This document shows, in pieces, positions 57,770 to 64,000 of a stretch of DNA of 64,000 nt (position 1 is the stretch's first letter; the number at the start of each line of letters is the position of its first letter). Origin of the DNA: Burkholderia sp. (GTDB lineage Bacteria; Pseudomonadota; Gammaproteobacteria; Burkholderiales; Burkholderiaceae). Below the pieces are notes generated by a model, which searched no databases, was not told where the DNA came from, and saw nothing but the letters and a program-made list of their open reading frames with translations. The translations under genes were made by a program, and so were the position numbers. Where the stretch lies: contig JAIRVP010000029.1 in assembly GCA_031253835.1 (NCBI GenBank), forward strand, positions 17,538 through 81,537, given 5' to 3'.

Positions 57770-57830
57770 CGTCGGTTAACCGTCGGTAAAGGGTGCGCGG
57801 CGGCCGCGCGGAGACTGCTGCGTGCGGCGC

Positions 57831-58226
57831 TTACTCCGCGCCGTTTTCGACCAGCGCCTTCAGCTTCTGGCTCGCGTGGAAGGTTACCACCCGGCGCGCC
57901 GCGATCGGAATCGCCTCGCCCGTCTTCGGATTGCGGCCCGGGCGCTGCGGCTTGTCGCGCAACTGGAAGTTGCCGAATCCCGACAGCTTGACGCTCTCGC
58001 CGTTTTCGAGCGCGTCGCGGATCACCTCGAAAAACGCCTCGACCATGTCCTTCGCTTCACGCTTGTTCAGCCCGACGCTGTCGAACAGCAGCTCCGCCAG
58101 CTCCGCCTTCGTCAGCGTGGGCGTCTCGGGAGACGCCGGCGCCGAAGCGTCGCGGTTCATGGCACTGCGTTGCGCCGTCAGGAGGGCTTCGAATTCACTC
58201 GAGGTCATGTCGTTCATATCTGCCAT
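57831..58226 (-). CDS. ihfA: Integration host factor alpha subunit
   Basis: 131 aa. IHF/HU fold: [91 protein letters not shown], with the DNA-intercalating Pro in RNPKTGE. It has an N-terminal extension of about 35 residues rich in Ala/Ser/Pro compared with E. coli; internal Met codons at 58208 and 58157 would give shorter forms. IHF is the bend-maker for sigma-54 promoters, so it may act at those found here. Confidence 0.95.
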   Translation of the reverse strand: MADMNDMTSSEFEALLTAQRSAMNRDASAPASPETPTLTKAELAELLFDSVGLNKREAKDMVEAFFEVIRDALENGESVKLSGFGNFQLRDKPQRPGRNPKTGEAIPIAARRVVTFHASQKLKALVENGAE

Positions 58227-58289
58227 ACAGCGCGTTAAATCAAAACTTACGATGGGAAAAAGCCGCCCGCGAACGGGCGGGCCCTCTCC

Positions 58290-60719
58290 TTAGCCGCGCA
58301 GACGCGCACCGGCACGAGCCATCCGCTCGACCAGCGTCTGGATCGCCTGATCGACGACCTCGTCCTGTAGCGTGCCAGCCGCGTCCTGCAGCGTCACGCG
58401 GAAGGCAAGGCTCTTCTCGTGCGCGGCAAGACCACCGGAAGTATTTGATTTTGCACGAAATTCGTCGAAGAGTACAACCTTCTGAACGAATCGGCAGGCC
58501 TCTTCGGCAAGCGCCTTCTTCATTTCGTCGAAAAGTGCCTGAACCTCGACTGCCTGATCGACGACAACGGCGATATCGCGACGGACCGGCGGGAATTTCG
58601 ACACGTCGGTCGGTGCCGGCAGCGCCCGTGCAATCAGCGCGTCCGCATCGATCTCGAACATCACCGGCGCGTGCGGCAGCTCGTACTTCTGCATCAGGCG
58701 CGGGTGCAGCTCGCCGATCCAGCCGACCGCACGGCCATCGACCTCGATGCGTGCGCTGCGGCCCGGATGAAGGGCCGGATGCTCTGCCTTCACGAAGCGT
58801 GCGGCCGCCGGCGCCAGCAGCGCCTCGAGATCGCCCTTCACGTCGAAGAAATCGACCGCGCGGGTGGCGACGCCCCACTGCTCGTCGACTGCCGGGCCAT
58901 ACGCCAGCGCGCCGACACGCTTCGGCTGCGCATGACCTTCGACCGCCAGCTCGCCGGCCTTCACCGACGCGTCGGCGAGGAACACGCGGCCCGATTCGAA
59001 CACGCGCACGCGATCGGCGCGGCGGTTCAGGTTGTGGCGCAGCACGGCGATCAGGCTGCCGAACAGCGTCGTGCGCATCACCGAAAGCTGGCTCGCGATC
59101 GGGTTCAGCAAGCGGATCGGGTTGTCGTTGCCCGCGAAATCGTGCTCCCACTCCGCATCGACGAAGCTGAAGTTGACGGTTTCCGCGTAGTCGCGCGCGG
59201 CGAGCGCGTGACGGATGTCGTGGATCGAGCGCCGCGTCTCGTTGGTCGCGCGCATTTCGCTCGTCGCGACCGGCGGACGCGCCGGAATCTTTTCGAAACC
59301 GTAGATGCGCGCCACTTCCTCGATCAGGTCTTCCTCGATCTCGATGTCGAAGCGGTGCGACGGCGGCGTGACAAGGAACGCGTCGTCTTCCCGCTCGAAC
59401 GGCAAACCGAGGCGCGTGAAGATGCTGGCGATCTCGTCGGCGCTGATCTTCACGCCGATGATGCGGTTCGCGCGCGACACGCGCATCTTCACCGGCGCGC
59501 GCTGCGGCAGGTTCACCGACTGGTCGTCGACCGGGCCGGCCTTGCCGCCGCAGATCTCGAGAATCAGTTGCGTGATGCGCTCGACGTGCTCGACGGTCGT
59601 CGCGTAGTCGACGCCGCGCTCGAAGCGATGCGCCGCATCGGTCGAGAAGTTGTACTTGCGCGCGCGGCCACGGATGCTGTCCGGCCACCAGAACGCGGCT
59701 TCGAGATAGATGTTGGTCGTGTCGAGCGTGACGGCCGTGCTGTCGCCGCCCATGATGCCGGCCAGGCTCTCGACCTGGCGATCATCCGAAATCACGCCGA
59801 CCGTTTCGTCGAGTTCGACGGTATTGCCGTTGAGCAGCTTCAGCGATTCGCCGCGCTTGCCCCAGCGCACCTCGATGCCGCCGTGGATCTTGTCGAGATC
59901 GAACACGTGGGACGGGCGGCCGAGTTCGAACATCACGTAGTTCGAGATGTCGACGAGCGCGGACACGCTGCGCTGGCCCGAACGCTCGAGGCGCTCGACC
60001 ATCCACTGCGGCGTCTTCGCGTGCGCGTTCACGCCGCGGATCACGCGACCCGAGAAGCGGCCGCACAGATCGGGCGCGGCGATGCGCACCGGCAGCGTTT
60101 CGTCGAGTTCGACGCGCACCGGGCGGATGTCGACCGGTGTCAGCGGCGCGCCGGTGATCGCGGCCGTTTCGCGTGCGATACCGAACACGGACAGGCAGTC
60201 GGCCTTGTTCGGCGTCAGCTTGATCTCGAAGATCGTGTCGTCGAGATTAAGCGTCTCGCGGATGTCCTGGCCGACCGGCGTGGCTTCCGGCAGGATCAGC
60301 AGGCCGCTGTGGTCCTCGGACAGCTTCAGCTCGCGTGCCGAGCACAGCATCCCCTGGCTCTCGACGCCGCGCAGCTTCGACAGCTTGATCGCGAACGGCT
60401 TGCCGCCTTCTTCCGACGGCGGCAGTTCCGCGCCGACCAATGCGACCGGCACCTTGATGCCGGGCGCGACGTTCGGCGCACCGCAGACGATGTTCAGCGT
60501 CGCGCCGGTGCCGGCGTCGACCTGGCAGACATTGAGCTTGTCCGCATCCGGATGCTTGACGACTTCGAGCACGCGGCCGACGACGATCTTCGACGTCGGC
60601 GGCGCAGCCTTGCTCAGCGATTCGACTTCGAGCCCCGCCATCGTCAGCGCGTGCGACAGTTCGTCGGTCGTCAGCTGCGGGTCGACAAAGGTTCTCAACC
60701 AGGATTCAGGGAATTGCAT
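58290..60719 (-). CDS. pheT: Phenylalanyl-tRNA synthetase beta subunit
   Basis: 809 aa. N-terminal tRNA-binding EMAP-like domain ([24 protein letters not shown]), B3/B4 editing domain, B5 domain ([29 protein letters not shown]), the catalytic-like core, and the C-terminal anticodon-binding (FDX-ACB) domain ([25 protein letters not shown]). Forms the alpha2-beta2 enzyme with PheS. Gap to pheS 96 bp; 63 bp before ihfA. Confidence 0.97.
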   Translation of the reverse strand: MQFPESWLRTFVDPQLTTDELSHALTMAGLEVESLSKAAPPTSKIVVGRVLEVVKHPDADKLNVCQVDAGTGATLNIVCGAPNVAPGIKVPVALVGAELPPSEEGGKPFAIKLSKLRGVESQGMLCSARELKLSEDHSGLLILPEATPVGQDIRETLNLDDTIFEIKLTPNKADCLSVFGIARETAAITGAPLTPVDIRPVRVELDETLPVRIAAPDLCGRFSGRVIRGVNAHAKTPQWMVERLERSGQRSVSALVDISNYVMFELGRPSHVFDLDKIHGGIEVRWGKRGESLKLLNGNTVELDETVGVISDDRQVESLAGIMGGDSTAVTLDTTNIYLEAAFWWPDSIRGRARKYNFSTDAAHRFERGVDYATTVEHVERITQLILEICGGKAGPVDDQSVNLPQRAPVKMRVSRANRIIGVKISADEIASIFTRLGLPFEREDDAFLVTPPSHRFDIEIEEDLIEEVARIYGFEKIPARPPVATSEMRATNETRRSIHDIRHALAARDYAETVNFSFVDAEWEHDFAGNDNPIRLLNPIASQLSVMRTTLFGSLIAVLRHNLNRRADRVRVFESGRVFLADASVKAGELAVEGHAQPKRVGALAYGPAVDEQWGVATRAVDFFDVKGDLEALLAPAAARFVKAEHPALHPGRSARIEVDGRAVGWIGELHPRLMQKYELPHAPVMFEIDADALIARALPAPTDVSKFPPVRRDIAVVVDQAVEVQALFDEMKKALAEEACRFVQKVVLFDEFRAKSNTSGGLAAHEKSLAFRVTLQDAAGTLQDEVVDQAIQTLVERMARAGARLRG

Positions 60720-60815
60720 GGATGTCTACGTTCGAAACAGGTTAGATCGACGCCCGGGCCCCGTCGGATCGTCCGTCGGGGCGTGCGCGGGCACAGGTCG
60801 GCGCAGCGAGCAGCG

Positions 60816-61829
60816 TTATGCGAACTGGCGCAGGAAACGCAGGTCGTTCTCGAAGAACAGCCGGAGATCCTGGACGCCGTAGCGCAGCATCGTCAGGCGC
60901 TCGAGGCCGCTGCCGAACGCGAAGCCGATGTAGCGCTCGGGATCGAGGCCCATGTTGCGAATCACGGTCGGATGCACTTGCCCCGAACCGGAAATCTCGA
61001 GCCACTTGCCCGCGTTCTTGCCTTGCTCGAACATCATGTCGATCTCGGCCGACGGTTCCGTAAACGGGAAATACGACGGACGGAAGCGCACGAGGATGTC
61101 GTCGCGCTCGAAGAATTTTTTCAGGAAGTCGGTATAGACGCCCTTGAGGTCGGCGAAGCTGATGTTCTCGTCGATCCACAGCCCCTCGACCTGATTGAAC
61201 ATCGGCGAGTGGGTCGCATCGCTGTCGACGCGATACGTGCGGCCCGGCGCGATCACCTTGATCGGCGGACGGTTCATTCGCGCATAACGCACCTGCATCG
61301 GGCTCGTGTGCGTGCGCAACAGCAGCTGGCGGCCGTCGGCATCCTTGCCTTCGACGTAGAAGGTGTCCTGCATCGAACGCGCCGGATGGTTCTCCGGGCT
61401 GTTCAGCGACGTGAAGTTGTACCAGTCGGTCTCGATTTCGGGGCCGTCGGCCACATCGAAACCGATCGAGCCGAAAATCTGTTCGACCCGCTCCCACGTG
61501 CGCATCACGGGGTGCAGGCTGCCTGCACCGGCGCCTCGGCCCGGCAGCGTCACGTCGATCGCTTCGGCAGTGAGGCGCTGATTCAGCAGCGCGTCGGCCA
61601 GTGCCTGGCGACGGGCGGTCAGCGCGGCTTCAACCTGCTGCTTCACGACGTTGATGCGTGCGCCTTCGGTCTTGCGTGTTTCGGGATCGAGCTTGCCGAG
61701 GCCCTTCAGCAACTCGGTCAGCGCACCCGACTTGCCGAGAAATCGTGCTTTCTCGTTTTCGAGCGTGGTGATGTCGGCAGCCTGTTCGAAGGACTGCTGC
61801 GCGTCGGCGACAATCTGGTCCAGATCCAT
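60816..61829 (-). CDS. pheS: Phenylalanyl-tRNA synthetase alpha subunit
   Basis: 337 aa from ATG at 61829 ([14 protein letters not shown]); the longer frame upstream overlaps the leader terminator. N-terminal coiled coil; class II motif 2 ([20 protein letters not shown]) and motif 3 ([35 protein letters not shown]). The position equivalent to E. coli Ala294 lies in the GFAFGSG stretch. Downstream of rplT, with a terminator between. Confidence 0.97.
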   Translation of the reverse strand: MDLDQIVADAQQSFEQAADITTLENEKARFLGKSGALTELLKGLGKLDPETRKTEGARINVVKQQVEAALTARRQALADALLNQRLTAEAIDVTLPGRGAGAGSLHPVMRTWERVEQIFGSIGFDVADGPEIETDWYNFTSLNSPENHPARSMQDTFYVEGKDADGRQLLLRTHTSPMQVRYARMNRPPIKVIAPGRTYRVDSDATHSPMFNQVEGLWIDENISFADLKGVYTDFLKKFFERDDILVRFRPSYFPFTEPSAEIDMMFEQGKNAGKWLEISGSGQVHPTVIRNMGLDPERYIGFAFGSGLERLTMLRYGVQDLRLFFENDLRFLRQFA

Positions 61830-61886
61830 AGATCCCATCATTTCCAACGTCATTCGGTCTTGGCGAGCGAAACTGCTCCACCAAAC

Positions 61887-61915
61887 AAAAAAGGGGCTCG
61901 GAAGAGCCCCGTTTT
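61887..61915 (-). terminator. Intrinsic terminator between rplT and pheS
   Basis: Minus strand ACGGGGCTC, TTCC loop, GAGCCCC, then six T. It ends the ribosomal-protein unit or attenuates pheST, as it lies in the pheS leader. No Phe-rich leader peptide was seen. Confidence 0.85.
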
Positions 61916-61978
61916 CGCTGCAGCGGCCGAGATTACCGGAACATCGCTGCAACTAACCACGCAGTGCTAATTTCGCAA

Positions 61979-62338
61979 TTAGGCTGCAACGGCGGCTTTC
62001 ACCTGCTTGACGATCGCAGCAAAAGCAGCCTTGTCGAACACCGCCATGTCAGCCAGCACCTTACGGTCGAGTTCGATCGACGCCTTCTTCAGGCCGTTGA
62101 TGAACACGCTGTAGGTCATGTCGTGCTGACGAACTGCCGCGTTGATACGCGTGATCCACAGTGCGCGGAACACACGCTTCTTGTTGCGGCGATCGCGGTA
62201 CGCGTACTGACCAGCGCGCATCACCGCCTGCTTGGCGATGCGGTAGACGTTATTGCGGCGGCCGCGATAACCCTTGGCCAGGTTGATGATCTTCTTGTGG
62301 CGGGCCCGTGCGGTTACCCCACGTTTGACTCGAGGCAT
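61979..62338 (-). CDS. rplT: 50S ribosomal protein L20
   Basis: 119 aa, [77 protein letters not shown]. Standard length. Early 50S assembly protein and, in E. coli, repressor of its own operon. Confidence 0.97.
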
Positions 62339-62368
62339 GTTTCTCTCCTTGGAGTATCAGTTGAGGGG

Positions 62369-62566
62369 TTACGCGAACGGCAGCATTGCGCGGACGGAGT
62401 TCAGATCGGAATCATGAACTGCCGTTGCGCCGCGCAGGTGACGCTTGTTCTTCGTGGTTTTCTTGGTCAGGATGTGACGCTTGAAGGCTTGACCGCGCTT
62501 GACGGTACCGCCCGGACGCACCACGAAGCGCTTTGCAGCGCTCTTCTTGGTCTTCATCTTAGGCAT
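62369..62566 (-). CDS. rpmI: 50S ribosomal protein L35
   Basis: 65 aa from ATG at 62566 ([14 protein letters not shown]). Contains [18 protein letters not shown], the L35 signature. 30 bp before rplT. Confidence 0.97.
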
Positions 62567-62756
62567 GACGAACAACTCCAGTTTATTAGATGGCGATGGG
62601 TGTGCGGTTGGCTTGCGCCCTTGACCCGCCCTTCGAAACCCAGTCCACTTGTGTACGGCGGCCCGCTTGCGCAGCCGCCGTCATTGTTGGCACGCCGCCC
62701 TGACCGGGCAACGCGCCGAACCACTGTCGAACCCGCGCGCGAAGCGCGCGGGCCCG

Positions 62757-63281
62757 TTACTTCTTTTTCTTCGGCGAGAGCACCATGATCATCTGGCGCC
62801 CTTCCATCTTCGGCATCTGCTCGACCTGGCCGACTTCCTCGAGATCCGTGCGCAGACGCTCAAGCATCCGCATACCGATTTCCTGGTGAGCCATTTCACG
62901 GCCGCGGAAACGCAACGTGATCTTCGTCTTGTCGCCCTCTTCGAGGAAGCGCACGAGATTGCGGAGCTTGACGTTGTAGTCACCGTCATCGGTACCCGGG
63001 CGGAACTTGACTTCCTTGACCTGGATGACCTTCTGCTTCAGCTTCGCTTCGTGCTGCTTCTTCGATTCCTGGTACTTGAACTTGCCGTAATCCATCAGAC
63101 GGCAAACCGGGGGAACCGCTTGCGGCGCGATTTCCACCAGGTCAACATCCAGTTCTTCCGATTTACGGAAAGCATCAGCGAGTTTTACGATACCGAGCGG
63201 TTCGTTCTCGATCCCGACCAGACGCACTTCCGGCGCAGTGATTTCACCGTTGATGCGGTGCGACGACTTATCAGTAGCGAT
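62757..63281 (-). CDS. infC: Translation initiation factor IF-3 with an ATC start codon
   Basis: 174 aa when started at ATC (63281), preceded by AGAGGAAACGTAAC; no in-frame ATG or TTG gives a full protein, and the next GTG (63227) would cut off the conserved N-terminus ([21 protein letters not shown]). IF-3 genes commonly use AUU or AUC so that IF-3 can restrict its own synthesis. N-terminal (IENEPLGIV) and C-terminal ([49 protein letters not shown]) domains complete. Confidence 0.93.
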   Translation of the reverse strand: MATDKSSHRINGEITAPEVRLVGIENEPLGIVKLADAFRKSEELDVDLVEIAPQAVPPVCRLMDYGKFKYQESKKQHEAKLKQKVIQVKEVKFRPGTDDGDYNVKLRNLVRFLEEGDKTKITLRFRGREMAHQEIGMRMLERLRTDLEEVGQVEQMPKMEGRQMIMVLSPKKKK

Positions 63282-63330
63282 GTTACGTTTCCTCTAAAAA
63301 TTAAAAAAACGAGCCGCGCTGCCAGGGCGG

Positions 63331-64000
63331 TTACTTGAACGAGCGCAGGTCTTCCTGCAGACGCTCAACGAAGGCTTCGACCGGCATTACGCCAAGATCG
63401 ACGCCGCCACGGGCACGCACGGCTACCGTTTGCGCATCACGCTCCTTATCGCCCACGACGAGGAGATAAGGCACCTTTTCCAGCGTGTGCTCGCGTATTT
63501 TATAGCTAATCTTCTCGTTGCGCAAATCGGCCGCCACTCTAACCCCTTGTTTTTGCAACGTTTGGGCCAGAGACTGCGCATATTCGGCCTGACTTTCGGC
63601 GATATTCAGCACAATTGCCTGGAACGGCGCGAGCCAGGCCGGCATTGCACCAGCGTGGTGCTCGATCAAAATGCCGAGGAAACGCTCCATCGAACCGACG
63701 ATTGCGCGGTGCAGCATCACCGGCCGGCGGCGGCTGTTGTCTTCCGCCACGTACTCGGCGCCGAGGCGCTCCGGCAGCACCATGTCGAGCTGCAGCGTGC
63801 CGCACTGCCACGAGCGGCCGAGCGCGTCCTTGATGTGGTACTCGACCTTCGGGCCATAGAACGCGCCCTCGCCCGGCAGCTCTTCCCACTGCAGGCCGCA
63901 GGCCGTGAGCGCCTCGCGCAGACCTTGCTCGGCGCGATCCCACGTCTCGTCCGTCCCCGCACGGGAATCCGGGCGCAGCGAAAGCTTGATGTCGATCTGC
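63331..64000 (-). CDS. thrS: Threonyl-tRNA synthetase, C-terminal part (runs off window)
   Basis: 223 codons seen with no stop until TAA/TGA at 63331. Contains the class II core end ([60 protein letters not shown]) and the anticodon-binding domain ([36 protein letters not shown]). 49 bp before infC, so cotranscribed as in most bacteria. Confidence 0.97.
   Translation of the reverse strand, partial: QIDIKLSLRPDSRAGTDETWDRAEQGLREALTACGLQWEELPGEGAFYGPKVEYHIKDALGRSWQCGTLQLDMVLPERLGAEYVAEDNSRRRPVMLHRAIVGSMERFLGILIEHHAGAMPAWLAPFQAIVLNIAESQAEYAQSLAQTLQKQGVRVAADLRNEKISYKIREHTLEKVPYLLVVGDKERDAQTVAVRARGGVDLGVMPVEAFVERLQEDLRSFK

Overview
The window is about 64 kb of GC-rich DNA, read here as chromosome 1 of a Burkholderia species, most likely of the Burkholderia cepacia complex. 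This rests on the strong G/C third-position bias, the proteobacterial core blocks (sucAB-lpd, rimP-nusA-infB-rbfA-truB, thrS-infC-rpmI-rplT-pheST-ihfA-merR), the Tad pilus cluster beside collagen-like repeat proteins, and NodT-type efflux. The species call is inference. No prophage, CRISPR array or complete insertion sequence was seen.

Layout. (1) 1-13421, minus strand: a Tad/Flp pilus locus read from flp downward (flp, tadV/cpaA, tadE, cpaB, rcpA/cpaC, tadZ/cpaE, tadA, tadB, tadC, tadD, a DUF3613 gene, a tadG-like gene), then a sigma-54 enhancer-binding protein and a cut-off secreted protein. (2) 13422-18941: a 677-bp divergent intergenic region with a perfect -24/-12 sigma-54 promoter and an inverted-repeat array, driving two collagen-like/Gly-Thr-rich lipoproteins and a two-partner-secretion (TpsB/ShlB) porin. 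(3) 19072-27175: a DUF2147 protein, an orphan IS5-like DUF4096 protein, zapE, lpd, sucB, sucA. (4) 27494-34641: typA, then a MarR repressor and a tripartite EmrAB/NodT-type efflux operon. (5) 34676-44378: truB, rbfA, infB, nusA, rimP, rluB, scpB. (6) 44651-52470: aminotransferase, LysR regulator, a second DUF4096 orphan, several small hypothetical or secreted proteins, a YdcF-family protein, a quinol-monooxygenase-like protein, a probable sigma-54-dependent structured RNA, and bamC. (7) 52612-57272: tRNA-Pro(GGG), a methyltransferase, a secreted tyrosine phosphatase, and a large internally duplicated lipoprotein. (8) 57356-64000: merR-like, ihfA, pheT, pheS, rplT, rpmI, infC and the 3' part of thrS.

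Most interesting point. A perfect sigma-54 promoter lies before the collagen-like operon (14021-14036). A second near-perfect one lies about 37 kb away (51035-51050, minus) before a roughly 210-nt, non-conserved-looking stretch with four perfect hairpins, the last an intrinsic terminator. Both promoters carry, 100-200 bp upstream, inverted repeats built from CGTTACG/CGTAACG and share the 12-bp block GTGACGTTACGT. I infer one enhancer-binding protein controls both, and the Tad-linked activator at 295-1686 is the obvious candidate. This would be a small regulon joining pilus, surface lipoproteins, their putative porin and a regulatory RNA. Other leads are an intrinsic terminator inside the leader of the rimP-nusA operon, a possible three-hairpin small RNA at 48141-48259, and two stand-alone transposase-derived DNA-binding proteins.
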